Below, piece by piece: positions 1 to 9,222 of a DNA stretch of 64,000 bases. Source of the DNA: an uncultured Sulfurovum sp. GTDB lineage: Bacteria; Campylobacterota; Campylobacteria; Campylobacterales; Sulfurovaceae. Under the pieces are notes generated by a model that saw only the letters and a list, made by a program, of their open reading frames with translations, searched no databases and was not told the DNA's origin. The stretch spans positions 1 through 64,000 of the forward strand of contig CACVAS010000066.1 in the NCBI GenBank assembly GCA_902727855.1. Reading direction: 5' to 3'. The translations under genes were made by a program, and so were the position numbers. Every line of letters starts with the position of its first letter. Within the stretch, counting starts at the first letter, position 1.

Positions 1-3000
1 AATGAGACAATGACATGTATCCTCACAGGTACGGTTGTGGCAGGACCATATGCAAATACCGCTACGGTAACAGCAGAGGGGAATGTTTCAGGAGAGTCCG
101 TACGTGATGAAGATCCATCACACTACACCACACCAGTCGTAAGCATTGGTTCGATTGTATGGCATGATGTGAACAATAATGGACAGCAAGATGGCGGTGA
201 AGTTGGGATTGATGGAGCAGTGGTACAACTACTCCATGGAGATAATAGTGTCGTTGATGGTATATCGATACAAACCACAGATGCAGATGGTCTGTACTAC
301 TTTGGTAACCTTCCAGAAGGTGACTATAAAGTACAAGTAACGATACCAGATAGATATATTCCAAGTACGACACAAACGGCAGCAAATAATGATGATTCTC
401 AAAATGATTCAAATATTGCAGAGAGTTTAGGCAATGTACATACTTCAGGACTCTTTACCCTAAGTGATAATGGTGAGCCTGATGATGTGAATTCAAATAT
501 TGCGAACTCAGATGAAGCGGATGATGCAGATGACGACAATGGAAACATGACGGTTGACTTCGGATTCTTTGCACCAAGAGTGAGTATTGGTTCGCTTATA
601 TGGAATGATGTGAATGATAATGGACAACAAGAAGGTGGTGAAGTGGGAATTGCTGGTGTGGTAGTACAATTATTACACAGTGATAATACACCAGTAAACG
701 GTGTAGCCACACAAACTACAGGAGCAGATGGTCTTTATTACTTTGATGATCTTTTCGAGGGTGATTATAAAGTACAAGTGACTATGCCAGCAGGATATAA
801 ACCAAGTACACTTCAAACAGTGATTGATAATGATGATTCAGTGAATGATTCAAACATCGCAGAGAGTTTAGGAAATGTACATATATCAGGAACGTTTACC
901 CTTAGTGATAATGGTGAACCTGATGATGTAAACTCAAATATAGCAAATTCTGATGTTGCAGATAATGAAGATGATAACAATGGAAATATGACCGTTGACT
1001 TTGGATTTTTCTCTCCAAAGGTTAGTATTGGTTCAATTGTATGGCATGATGTGAATAATAATGGACAACAAGAAGGTGGAGAAGTTGGAATTCCTGGTGC
1101 AGTGGTACAACTATTACATGGTGATAATACCGTTGTAAATGGGGTAGCAACACAAACCACAGATGAAGATGGACTGTATTATTTTGATAACCTTGAAGAA
1201 GGTGACTATAAAGTACAAGTAACAATGCCAGCAGGATATACACCAAGTACAGCACAAACTATAGCTGATAATGATGATTCTCAAAATGATTCAAATATTG
1301 CAGAGAGCATTGGTGATGTGCATACTTCAGGTCTGTTTACGTTAACTGCAAATGGTGAACCAGATGCAAGTAATTCAAATATAGCAAACTCTGATATTGC
1401 AGATAATGCAGATGATAACAATGGAAATATGACCGTTGACTTCGGATTCTTTGCACCAAGAGTGAGTATCGGTTCGATGATATGGAATGATGAGAATGAT
1501 AATGGAGAACAAGATGGATCAGAAGTGGGAATTGCTGGAGCGGTAGTACAACTGTTACATGGTGATAATACCGTTGTAGATGGTGTAGCGACACAAACCA
1601 CAGATGCGGATGGACTCTATTACTTTGGAGATTTGGTAGAAGGTGACTATAAAGTACAAGTGACAATGCCAGCAGTATATACACCAAGTACCATACAAAC
1701 CACAGCAGATAATGATGATTCTGAAAATGATTCAAATATTGCAGAGGTTTTAGGAAATGTGTATACCTCAGGATTGTTTACCCTTACTGACAATGGCGAG
1801 CCAGATGATGTAAACTCTAGAATTGCTGATTCAGATGAAGCGGATGATGCAGATGACAATAATGGAAATATGACAGTAGACTTTGGTTTCTTTGCACCAG
1901 TCCCAGTGATTGATGTTGAGAAGACTACAAATGGAATAGATGCAGATGTAACAGGTGCCCTAGATGTGCCAGTATTACATATTGGTGATGTTGTAAGATG
2001 GGAATACAATGTGAGTAATCAATCTAATGATGTACTTATTAATATTGAGTTAGATGATAATAAAGAAGGAAACATCCAATGTCCTCAAGATACATTAGCG
2101 ATAGGTGAATCTATGGTGTGTGTACTAGAAGGTATTGTTGAGGAAGGGCCATATACGAACATGGCAAGAGTCAGTGCAGATGGAAATATTTCAGGAGATA
2201 GAACAGTAGACGAAGATCCATCAAACTATACTACCCCAGTTGTAAGTATTGGGTCTATTGTATGGAATGATGAGAATGACAATGGATTACAAGATGGTGG
2301 AGAAGTAGGTATTGAAGGTGCCGTAGTACAACTATTAGATGGAAATGCTGTACCTATTATTGGGGTGGCAAGACAGACAACTGGTGCAGATGGACTTTAC
2401 TACTTTGATAATTTACTTGAGGGTGACTATAGAGTTAAGGTAACGCCACCAGCAGGGTATTCACCAAGTACGACACAAACGACAATGGACAACAATGACA
2501 GTGAACATGACTCTAATATTATTGCCTCTACTATTTTGAATGAACACTATTCTGCACTCTTTACACTCACACACAATGGTGAGCCAGATGGTGTCTTCTC
2601 AAATATTGCAGGAAGTGATCGTGCAGATGATGCAGATGATGATAATGGAAATATGACCGTAGACTTCGGGTTCTTTATTCCTACACCAATCATCGATATA
2701 GAAAAATCAACCAATGGGGTAGATGCTGATACCTTTGCAGATGCACCATATTTACGAGCGGGAGATGTGGTAACATGGGAATATAATGTTACAAACATTG
2801 GTACGGAAAACCTTGTACATGTTTCCTTATATGATGATAAAGAAGGGATGATTACATGTCCTAAGATAACCCTTGAAATTGGAGAATCTATGGTATGTAT
2901 TCTCAAAGGTGTTGCACAAGCTGGAGAATATGAAAATAATGCAACAGTGATAGGATATGGCCGTGTAAGTGGAGAACTTACTTATAGTTATGATCCATCA

Positions 3001-6000
3001 CACTATGTAGTACCAGTTGTCTCTATAGGTTCAATCGTATGGGATGATGTGAATGATAATGGTATACAGGAAGCAGGAGAGAGTGGTATAGACGGTGCAG
3101 TCGTGCAGTTGTTAGATGCGAATAATACACCAATAGATGGTGTGGCAATACAAACAACAGATGAAGATGGTCTGTACTACTTTGATGGTCTTCCAGAGGG
3201 AGACTATAAAGTACAAGTGACAATACCACAAGGGTATACACCAAGTACTATGCAAACGACAACAGACAATGACGATAATGTAAATGATTCGAATATTGCA
3301 GAGAGTATAGAAAATGTACATACCTCAGGCGTGTTTAGCTTAAGCCATAATGGTGAGCCAAATGCAACAGATTCAGATATTGTAGACAGTGATGCAGCAG
3401 ATAATGCAGATGATGATAATGGAAACATGACCGTAGACTTCGGATTCTATGTACCAGTGCCATCAATCGATGTAGAAAAGTCAACCAATGGGGTAGATGC
3501 AGATACCTTTGCAGACGCACCAACATTACATGTAGGAGATATGGTTACTTGGGATTATAATGTTACAAATACAGGAAATGAGGTTCTTACCTACATAGTT
3601 GTAGGCGATGATATAGAAGGTACAGTTGCTTGTCCAAAAACAACACTAGATATCAATGAGTCTATGATGTGTCAATTGACAGGTATTGTAGAGTTTAAAG
3701 ATTATAAAAACATAGTCTATGTACAAGCAGAAGGTAACATTACAGGTGTGCCAGTGATTGATGAAGATCCATCACACTATACGGTGCCAAGGGTAAGCCT
3801 AGGTTCAATCGTATGGGATGATGTGAATGATAATGGTATACAGGAAGCAGGAGAGAGTGGTATAGACGGTGCAGTCGTGCAGTTGTTAGATGCGAATAAT
3901 ACACCAATAGATGGTGTGGCAATACAAACAACAGATGAAGATGGTCTGTACTACTTTGATGGTCTTCCAGAGGGAGACTATAAAGTACAAGTGACAATAC
4001 CACAAGGGTATACACCAAGTACTATGCAAACGACAACAGACAATGACGATAATGTAAATGATTCGAATATTGCAGAGAGTATAGAAAATGTACATACCTC
4101 AGGCGTGTTTAGCTTAAGCCATAATGGTGAGCCAAATGCAACAGATTCAGATATTGTAGACAGTGATGCAGCAGATAATGCAGATGATGATAATGGAAAC
4201 ATGACCGTAGACTTCGGATTCTATGTACCAGTGCCATCAATCGATGTAGAAAAGTCAACCAATGGGGTAGATGCAGATACCTTTGCAGACGCACCAACAT
4301 TACATGTAGGAGATATGGTTACTTGGGATTATAATGTTACAAATACAGGAAATGAGGTTCTTACCTACATAGTTGTAGGCGATGATATAGAAGGTACAGT
4401 TGCTTGTCCAAAAACAACACTAGATATCAATGAGTCTATGATGTGTCAATTGACAGGTATTGTAGAGTTTAAAGATTATAAAAACATAGTCTATGTACAA
4501 GCAGAAGGTAACATTACAGGTGTGCCAGTGATTGATGAAGATCCATCACACTACACGGTACCAAGGGTAAGCCTAGGTTCAATCGTATGGAATGATGTAA
4601 ATGATAATGGTATACAAGAAAGTACAGAGCAAGGTGTTCCAGGAGCGATTGTTCAACTGCTTGATGGTAATAACACACCAGTGATAGGTGTACCAATACA
4701 AGTAACAGATGAAGATGGTCTGTACTACTTTGATGGTCTTCAAGAAGGAGACTATAAAGTACAAGTGATTGCACCAGATACATATTTTGCAGGAACTACA
4801 CAAACGACAGCAGATAATGATGACAGTGAAAATGATTCAAATATTGCAGAAACAATTGAACGTGTACATACCTCAGGACTCTTTACCCTCAGTGGTGATG
4901 GAGAACCAAATGGCATAGACTCTCCTATCGCTAATTCTGATGATGCAGATGATGGTGATGATAACAATGGAAATATGACTGTTGACTTTGGACTTTTTGT
5001 ACCAGTACCAGTCATAGAGGTAGAGAAAACAACCAATGGTGTAGATGCAGATGACGCAGTAGACGCAGTAGTACTAGAGATAAATGACACCGTCACTTGG
5101 GAGTACACTATTACCAATAATGGTAATGAAGTACTTGTGAATATAGCGCTTGATGATGACAAAGAAGGCAATGTGAATTGTCCTAAAGAGTCACTTCAGG
5201 TTGCGGAAAGTATGGTATGTTCTTTAACGGGTATTGCCAGCAAAGGGCTCTATGAAAATACTGCAACAGTGGTGGCAGATGGAAATATATCAGGCGAACC
5301 AATCAGTGATGAAGATATGTCACACTACAGGGTACCAGTAGTATCACTTGGTTCAATTGTATGGCATGATGAAAATCATAATGGTATTCAAGATATCAAT
5401 GAGAGTGGTATCATTCATGCAGTGGTAACACTTTTAGATGGCACGGGCGAACCTGTAAGCGGTGTATTGCCACAGACAACTGATGCGAATGGGATCTATC
5501 TATTTGACAATCTTTTAGAAGGTGAATATAAAGTACAAGTAAGTATGGAGTATGCGGAACAAGGATTTATTCCTACTACGCGTCAAACACCTGATGCTAA
5601 TACAGATATTGATGGTGATTCAAATATTGCTGAAAGATTTGTGGAAGAGGGTATATATATTTCTGGAGTGATTAAACTTGAAGAGAATCAAGAACCAGAA
5701 AATGAAACATCACAGATGGTTGAAAATGGAAATAATGCTGATGATGCAGATGATAACAATGGGAACATGACAGTAGACTTTGGTTTCCATAAGGTATTTG
5801 ACCTTGCTGTGATTCATACGATTAATCAAACAGCAACACCTGGTCCATACAACCCAGGAGATGATATCAGGTTCTTGATAGCTGTCACGAATCAAGGTAG
5901 TGTTGATGCAAGTCAAGTGGCATTGGAGAACTTTATTCCAGAGGGTCTTATATTAAACGATCCAGATTGGAGACTTGAAAGTGCTAATACGGCTGTCTTG

Positions 6001-6621
6001 AGAGATCCAATAGCATTTATTGGTGCTGGAGAGACTCAATTGGTAGACATTGACTTTATCATTGATCCGAACTATGATGGTTCAGTGATTATAAACAATA
6101 TAGAGATTAATTCAGCAAGAGGTGGTGAAGATATAGATTCTATACCTGGAAGTGAAACAATCAATTCACCACATGATGAAGAGGACAATGATGTTAGTAA
6201 CAAAGAAGGATGGGATGATTATGATCCAGTTGTGATAGTACTTGGAACGCCTACACCAACACCGACGGCAACAAATACACCAACGCCAACAGCAACACCA
6301 CCAAGTACAACACCGACTATTGAAGCAGAAAATATGGAGCTTACTGCTGTAAGTAGTCATGGCTTTACATTCTCTTGGGACAACCCTTTTACAAATGATA
6401 TAGAAGGGTTTGCGATCTATCAAGATGGTGTACGTATTGCCATAGTAGGACCAAATACAAGAGAATATACGGTTTCAAACCTAGAAGAAAATACAGTCTA
6501 CCAATATAGAGTAGATGCCTATAGTAAATATGATATTTATGAACTAGGAAATATTACGATAAGAACAGAGGAGAAAAACTTTGGTTGGTTACCTGCGGTG
6601 TATCATATGCTATTTAATTAA
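1..6621 (+). CDS. Giant SdrD-B/DUF11 repeat surface protein, 5' end outside window
   Basis: The frame is open from base 1 (N-E-T before the first ATG at 10) and matches an internal repeat motif (xESMVCxLxG), so the true start lies upstream. At least 2,203 residues are visible. Nine SdrD-B-like units begin with V-S-I/L-G-S-I-V-W-x-D-x-N-x-N-G; the last ones alternate with DUF11-like units beginning I-D-V-E-K-S/T-T-N-G. Each unit ends in an Asp/Asn-rich stretch followed by GNMTVDFGF. Near the C-terminus come a DUF11-like domain, a Thr-Pro linker and a fibronectin III-like domain. No LPXTG or obvious anchor is visible. It is probably a secreted or cell-surface adhesin or matrix stalk, with Ca-binding likely from the Asp-rich loops. 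The function is inferred from repeat type only. Confidence 0.85.
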   Translation, partial: NETMTCILTGTVVAGPYANTATVTAEGNVSGESVRDEDPSHYTTPVVSIGSIVWHDVNNNGQQDGGEVGIDGAVVQLLHGDNSVVDGISIQTTDADGLYYFGNLPEGDYKVQVTIPDRYIPSTTQTAANNDDSQNDSNIAESLGNVHTSGLFTLSDNGEPDDVNSNIANSDEADDADDDNGNMTVDFGFFAPRVSIGSLIWNDVNDNGQQEGGEVGIAGVVVQLLHSDNTPVNGVATQTTGADGLYYFDDLFEGDYKVQVTMPAGYKPSTLQTVIDNDDSVNDSNIAESLGNVHISGTFTLSDNGEPDDVNSNIANSDVADNEDDNNGNMTVDFGFFSPKVSIGSIVWHDVNNNGQQEGGEVGIPGAVVQLLHGDNTVVNGVATQTTDEDGLYYFDNLEEGDYKVQVTMPAGYTPSTAQTIADNDDSQNDSNIAESIGDVHTSGLFTLTANGEPDASNSNIANSDIADNADDNNGNMTVDFGFFAPRVSIGSMIWNDENDNGEQDGSEVGIAGAVVQLLHGDNTVVDGVATQTTDADGLYYFGDLVEGDYKVQVTMPAVYTPSTIQTTADNDDSENDSNIAEVLGNVYTSGLFTLTDNGEPDDVNSRIADSDEADDADDNNGNMTVDFGFFAPVPVIDVEKTTNGIDADVTGALDVPVLHIGDVVRWEYNVSNQSNDVLINIELDDNKEGNIQCPQDTLAIGESMVCVLEGIVEEGPYTNMARVSADGNISGDRTVDEDPSNYTTPVVSIGSIVWNDENDNGLQDGGEVGIEGAVVQLLDGNAVPIIGVARQTTGADGLYYFDNLLEGDYRVKVTPPAGYSPSTTQTTMDNNDSEHDSNIIASTILNEHYSALFTLTHNGEPDGVFSNIAGSDRADDADDDNGNMTVDFGFFIPTPIIDIEKSTNGVDADTFADAPYLRAGDVVTWEYNVTNIGTENLVHVSLYDDKEGMITCPKITLEIGESMVCILKGVAQAGEYENNATVIGYGRVSGELTYSYDPSHYVVPVVSIGSIVWDDVNDNGIQEAGESGIDGAVVQLLDANNTPIDGVAIQTTDEDGLYYFDGLPEGDYKVQVTIPQGYTPSTMQTTTDNDDNVNDSNIAESIENVHTSGVFSLSHNGEPNATDSDIVDSDAADNADDDNGNMTVDFGFYVPVPSIDVEKSTNGVDADTFADAPTLHVGDMVTWDYNVTNTGNEVLTYIVVGDDIEGTVACPKTTLDINESMMCQLTGIVEFKDYKNIVYVQAEGNITGVPVIDEDPSHYTVPRVSLGSIVWDDVNDNGIQEAGESGIDGAVVQLLDANNTPIDGVAIQTTDEDGLYYFDGLPEGDYKVQVTIPQGYTPSTMQTTTDNDDNVNDSNIAESIENVHTSGVFSLSHNGEPNATDSDIVDSDAADNADDDNGNMTVDFGFYVPVPSIDVEKSTNGVDADTFADAPTLHVGDMVTWDYNVTNTGNEVLTYIVVGDDIEGTVACPKTTLDINESMMCQLTGIVEFKDYKNIVYVQAEGNITGVPVIDEDPSHYTVPRVSLGSIVWNDVNDNGIQESTEQGVPGAIVQLLDGNNTPVIGVPIQVTDEDGLYYFDGLQEGDYKVQVIAPDTYFAGTTQTTADNDDSENDSNIAETIERVHTSGLFTLSGDGEPNGIDSPIANSDDADDGDDNNGNMTVDFGLFVPVPVIEVEKTTNGVDADDAVDAVVLEINDTVTWEYTITNNGNEVLVNIALDDDKEGNVNCPKESLQVAESMVCSLTGIASKGLYENTATVVADGNISGEPISDEDMSHYRVPVVSLGSIVWHDENHNGIQDINESGIIHAVVTLLDGTGEPVSGVLPQTTDANGIYLFDNLLEGEYKVQVSMEYAEQGFIPTTRQTPDANTDIDGDSNIAERFVEEGIYISGVIKLEENQEPENETSQMVENGNNADDADDNNGNMTVDFGFHKVFDLAVIHTINQTATPGPYNPGDDIRFLIAVTNQGSVDASQVALENFIPEGLILNDPDWRLESANTAVLRDPIAFIGAGETQLVDIDFIIDPNYDGSVIINNIEINSARGGEDIDSIPGSETINSPHDEEDNDVSNKEGWDDYDPVVIVLGTPTPTPTATNTPTPTATPPSTTPTIEAENMELTAVSSHGFTFSWDNPFTNDIEGFAIYQDGVRIAIVGPNTREYTVSNLEENTVYQYRVDAYSKYDIYELGNITIRTEEKNFGWLPAVYHMLFN
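3028..4577 (+). repeat. Near-identical 774-bp tandem duplication
   Basis: Two adjacent copies with a period of 774 bp (258 codons) encode one SdrD-B unit plus one DUF11-like unit. They run from about 3028 and about 3802. I see no base difference over roughly the first 750 bp. The first differences appear near 3778/4552 (tat versus tac) and 3787/4561 (gtg versus gta). The other repeat units of this gene are clearly diverged, so this duplication is recent or homogenised. Confidence 0.9.
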
Positions 6622-6625
6622 AACG

Positions 6626-6674
6626 GGTCATTGAGTTGACCTTAGAAGCTTCATATAGATATCTCTATATGAAG
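6626..6674 (+). terminator. Hairpins after the giant repeat gene
   Basis: Two hairpins follow the stop codon: GGTCA/TGACC (about 6627-6641), then a perfect 11-bp stem CTTCATATAGA (6649-6659) and TCTATATGAAG (6664-6674) with a TATC loop. There is no long T tract, so termination is likely but not certain. Confidence 0.5.
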
Positions 6675-6730
6675 TGAGTTACATAAGTGCATAGATTTTT
6701 CTAAGTACTTATAGTTATTTTTCAGAAAAT

Positions 6731-6747
6731 GTCGGTATAATACCGAC
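6731..6747 (+). promoter_or_regulatory. rpmI promoter; -10 box inside a 17-bp palindrome
   Basis: A TATAAT hexamer (6736-6741) sits at the centre of the perfect palindrome GTCGGTATAATACCGAC, about 60 bp upstream of rpmI. The hexamer fits a sigma-70 -10 box. The surrounding symmetry may be an operator or chance. Confidence 0.6.
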
Positions 6748-6797
6748 CAATTTTGTTCATTTTAAATGAGTGAAATAATTCTATCGAGGAGAAGCAT

Positions 6798-6989
6798 ATG
6801 CCTAAAATGAAAAGCGTAAAAGGCGCAGTGAAGCGTTTTAAAGTAAAAAAAAGCGGCAAAATCAAAAGAGGAACAGCGTACAGAAGTCACATTCTTACTA
6901 AAGTTGATGGTAAACACCATAGACAAATGAGAAGTCCTAAGCACGTAGACGCAGCTGATGAAAAAAGAGTAAAAGAGATGATTAACTAA
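6798..6989 (+). CDS. rpmI: 50S ribosomal protein L35
   Basis: A 63-residue, Lys/Arg-rich protein starting [21 protein letters not shown], which is the typical L35 N-terminus, and with the family's usual length. It is a component of the large ribosomal subunit. GAGGAG lies upstream of the ATG. It is followed after 116 nt by rplT, the usual partner. infC, which often precedes this pair, is absent here. It is likely transcribed from the TATAAT at 6736. Confidence 0.97.
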   Translation: MPKMKSVKGAVKRFKVKKSGKIKRGTAYRSHILTKVDGKHHRQMRSPKHVDAADEKRVKEMIN

Positions 6990-6990
6990 T

Positions 6991-7069
6991 TTCAACTTTG
7001 TTGAGTTGAATCATCTTGAAAAGCAATTAACCCCCGATTAGGGGCAAGCTTAAGCAGAGAAAATGCTTA
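6991..7069 (+). other. Structured rpmI-rplT spacer
   Basis: Three short hairpins lie between the L35 and L20 genes: TTCAACT/AGTTGAA (6991-7010), CCCC/GGGG (7032-7044) and TAAGCA/TGCTTA (7051-7069). L20 is known in other bacteria to repress its own operon by binding leader RNA, so this spacer is a candidate regulatory or processing region. That role is inferred. Confidence 0.45.
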
Positions 7070-7105
7070 ACACCGATTCTTATAGAGATAAGGTAAAGGA
7101 TAACC

Positions 7106-7462
7106 ATGAGAGTAAAAACAGGTGTTGTAAGAACACGAAGACATAAAAGACTATTAAAACAAGCTAGAGGGTTCTATAGTGGTAGAAGAAAACACTTCAG
7201 AAAAGCGAAGGAACAACTCGAGCGTTCATTAGTATATGCTTACAGAGATAGAAGGCAAAAGAAAAGAGATTTCAGAAGATTATGGATTGTACGTATTAAT
7301 GCGGCTACAAGACTTAATGGTATGAATTACTCTACATTTATGCATGGTTTAAAACTTGCAAACATTGAACTTGACAGAAAAATTCTTGCTGATATGGCAA
7401 TGAATGCTCCTGAATCGTTCACAAAAGTAGCAGACGCATCTAAAGCTGCACTTGCTAAATAG
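7106..7462 (+). CDS. rplT: 50S ribosomal protein L20
   Basis: A 118-residue protein with the L20 hallmark N-terminus [23 protein letters not shown] and a basic N-terminal extension, at the family's normal length. It binds 23S rRNA early in large-subunit assembly and is often an operon autorepressor. AAGGATAACC precedes the ATG. It is cotranscribed with rpmI. Its stop codon directly abuts the first copy of the structured repeat element described at 7461. Confidence 0.97.
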   Translation: MRVKTGVVRTRRHKRLLKQARGFYSGRRKHFRKAKEQLERSLVYAYRDRRQKKRDFRRLWIVRINAATRLNGMNYSTFMHGLKLANIELDRKILADMAMNAPESFTKVADASKAALAK

Positions 7463-7545
7463 GACGCCTCTAAAGCAAAGCTTCAGAGACTACGTTGTCA
7501 CTGGGACTACTTCAGCAGTAGGCTCACACAACTAGTTGCATTTTA
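7461..7545 (+). repeat. Structured dispersed element, copy A
   Basis: Stem 1 is CTCT-a-AAGC / GCTT-c-AGAG with an AAA loop (7468-7488). A linker containing TACGTT and CACTGGG follows (7489-7505). Stem 2 is CTAC/GTAG with loop TTCAGCA (7507-7521), then GCTCA. Stem 3 is the palindrome CAACTAGTTG (7529-7538), followed by CATTTTA. Copies B (17729) and C (32359) share the loops and linker motifs but have different, still complementary stems. Confidence 0.75.
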
Positions 7546-7788
7546 CCCCTTGAGACATTTATATTCTCATCTTCTAAAAAACATTTTAAATATACCATAA
7601 ATTAACTCTCTCATAAACATGCACATAACAATTTTTGTAGTAGTTTGTCTTGTCTCTTCAATAATTTGATAAAAAATGGTATGTAGGATAGGTGAAGGAA
7701 AAATAGAGTAAATTTGAAAAAGTATATGGTATTTGTTGTTAAGTAAAGTGTAGGGTGCGTTTGCTAACGCACCGAAAGAAAATAAGTA
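7546..7788. other. Gene-free spacer between rplT and the FTR-rhodanese gene
   Basis: AT-rich DNA between convergent genes. Apart from copy A at its left edge and the hairpin at 7754-7773, I see no ORF, RNA gene or repeat in it. Confidence 0.6.
7754..7773 (-). terminator. Hairpin terminator of the 7.8-9.9 kb minus-strand genes
   Basis: A perfect 8-bp stem GGTGCGTT/AACGCACC with a 4-nt loop, 16 bp after the stop of the FTR-rhodanese gene. It is GC-rich in an AT-rich spacer. No strong T tract follows on the minus strand. Confidence 0.65.
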
Positions 7789-8526
7789 CTACCCTCTTTG
7801 AGTCTCACCCGAAAAACCAATGATCCCTGGTCTTAAATTACAAACATGTTCATACCCCATACCTTTCATAGCATGCTGTACTTGAAAACTTCTACTTCCA
7901 GAGTGGCAATAGAGTATAATTGGCTCAGATTTTTTACCTGAGAGTTCTTCTACTTTAGCGTAAAATTGTGAGGTGGGTATCAGCGTGTCAGTACCTACAA
8001 TGTGGCCCATTTGGAATTCCATGTGTTCTCTCGTATCGACAAGTGTAAAGTCTATCATACCTAGGTTTTTTGCTTCTATAAGTGCTTCAAGCTCATCACC
8101 ATCTAATTGTTCTACTTTGAGTAGGGCTTCTGCTTCTTCTGTGGTAAGTCCACGTGAATGCTGGTGTACAACTTCTTCTATAGTGTCATGTTGTGCCTGT
8201 TCTTTGGCATATTCCGGTGTACAGAAGATACCACAATGACAAAGTCCATCTTCTGGTATCTCTTTCTCTATGGCAGGCTTACAAGGGCAAATACGGTTGT
8301 CTGCAGCTTTTTGCTCCTCTTTCGTCTCTCCGATGACCATAAAACAAGGACAAAACTGTTTACCGTAGATAAGCTTATTTCTAGCAAGCCCCATGGCTAC
8401 ACCTTCATTGACCTCTTCATTAGGGTTTTGCACCCATCCAAATTGTTTGTTTACTTTGTCTACAAATGACCATGTCTTTTCTAGTTGTGCTTGAAATTCA
8501 TCTGAATTCATATCTATTTGTTGCAT
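7789..8526 (-). CDS. Ferredoxin-thioredoxin reductase catalytic domain fused to rhodanese
   Basis: 245 residues. The N-terminal part has the FTR catalytic-subunit cysteine pattern: C59-P-C61, C80-P-C82 and C96-H-C98, with C102 nearby, expected to hold a 4Fe-4S cluster next to a redox disulfide. The C-terminal part (about 155-245) is a rhodanese domain with VDTRE at 163-167 and the active loop C207-HSGSRS. FTR normally reduces thioredoxin with electrons from ferredoxin; rhodanese moves sulfane sulfur. The fusion suggests ferredoxin-linked reduction of a persulfide or thioredoxin-like partner, which is an inference. It is the last gene of a minus-strand set with a lipoprotein gene 12 bp upstream. 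No signal peptide, so cytoplasmic. Confidence 0.85.
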   Translation of the reverse strand: MQQIDMNSDEFQAQLEKTWSFVDKVNKQFGWVQNPNEEVNEGVAMGLARNKLIYGKQFCPCFMVIGETKEEQKAADNRICPCKPAIEKEIPEDGLCHCGIFCTPEYAKEQAQHDTIEEVVHQHSRGLTTEEAEALLKVEQLDGDELEALIEAKNLGMIDFTLVDTREHMEFQMGHIVGTDTLIPTSQFYAKVEELSGKKSEPIILYCHSGSRSFQVQHAMKGMGYEHVCNLRPGIIGFSGETQRG

Positions 8527-8538
8527 CTATATCCTTTA

Positions 8539-9114
8539 TTATTTAGTTTGATCTTCAAATCGTTTAGCGATATCATCAATATCATTGACAAATATTTGCA
8601 TAGACTTTCCCCATGTTTCTAAAAAGTTTTTTGTTTTATTGAGGTCAATATTAATATTATCTTTATCAATTTTAATACCTGGACCTTTTTCATCAACCAG
8701 ACCTCTTTGAACGTCACGTGTTAATTTTTGAAGTTTGTTTTCAATATTTTTTCCAAGATTTTTAAAAAAGTCTTTTGTTTTGTTGGTATCTATAGTAATT
8801 CTATTTTCATCTACAGCAATACCTACTTTTGAAAGTTTTTCATTTTGTTTGATGGTGTGTGAAATTTTTTCTTGGCGAGATCTTTGTTGTTCAAGGGCTT
8901 TTTGATACTCTTTTTGTTGCAATTGAAGGGCAACTTTAGCTTTTTTAGCCTCTTCTATTGCCTTTTGAAGTTGAGTTTCTTTTAAATCTAGTTCTTGTTG
9001 GAGTTTTGCCTGTTCGACTTTTGCAACTTTAGCTTCTTGTAAAGCTTTTTCTTCATTATCGTTACAAGCGGAAAGAGAAAATAATAAAATAAATGATAGA
9101 AGCGTATATCGCAT
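8539..9114 (-). CDS. Coiled-coil lipoprotein of unknown function
   Basis: 191 residues. The N-terminus MRYTLLSFILLFSLSAC is a lipoprotein signal with lipobox LSAC, so the mature protein should begin at Cys17. Residues about 20-95 are Glu/Lys/Gln/Ala-rich with long heptad-like stretches, predicting a coiled coil. The C-terminal half holds two similar segments (V/I-x-x-D-x-x-x-I-x-I-D-x-N-K-T-K-x-F), an internal duplication. It is not recognised as a named family. It lies between the Cys-rich peptide gene and the FTR-rhodanese gene on the same strand. Confidence 0.65.
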   Translation of the reverse strand: MRYTLLSFILLFSLSACNDNEEKALQEAKVAKVEQAKLQQELDLKETQLQKAIEEAKKAKVALQLQQKEYQKALEQQRSRQEKISHTIKQNEKLSKVGIAVDENRITIDTNKTKDFFKNLGKNIENKLQKLTRDVQRGLVDEKGPGIKIDKDNINIDLNKTKNFLETWGKSMQIFVNDIDDIAKRFEDQTK

Positions 9115-9222
9115 AAAAGTCCTTTAGTTTCTTTTACGCAATTATACTATGATTTATCAATCAAAAGTTAATCTCTTAGTGAAGTTTATATTCATAGCTC
9201 AATAAAAGAGTCTGTGAGTAAC

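Noticed and set aside
62-4803. Many minus-strand ORFs of 60-140 codons across the giant repeat gene
   Set aside because: They repeat with the period of the plus-strand gene, overlap it fully and show only low-complexity Ser/Leu/Thr composition. They are shadows of the repeat codons.
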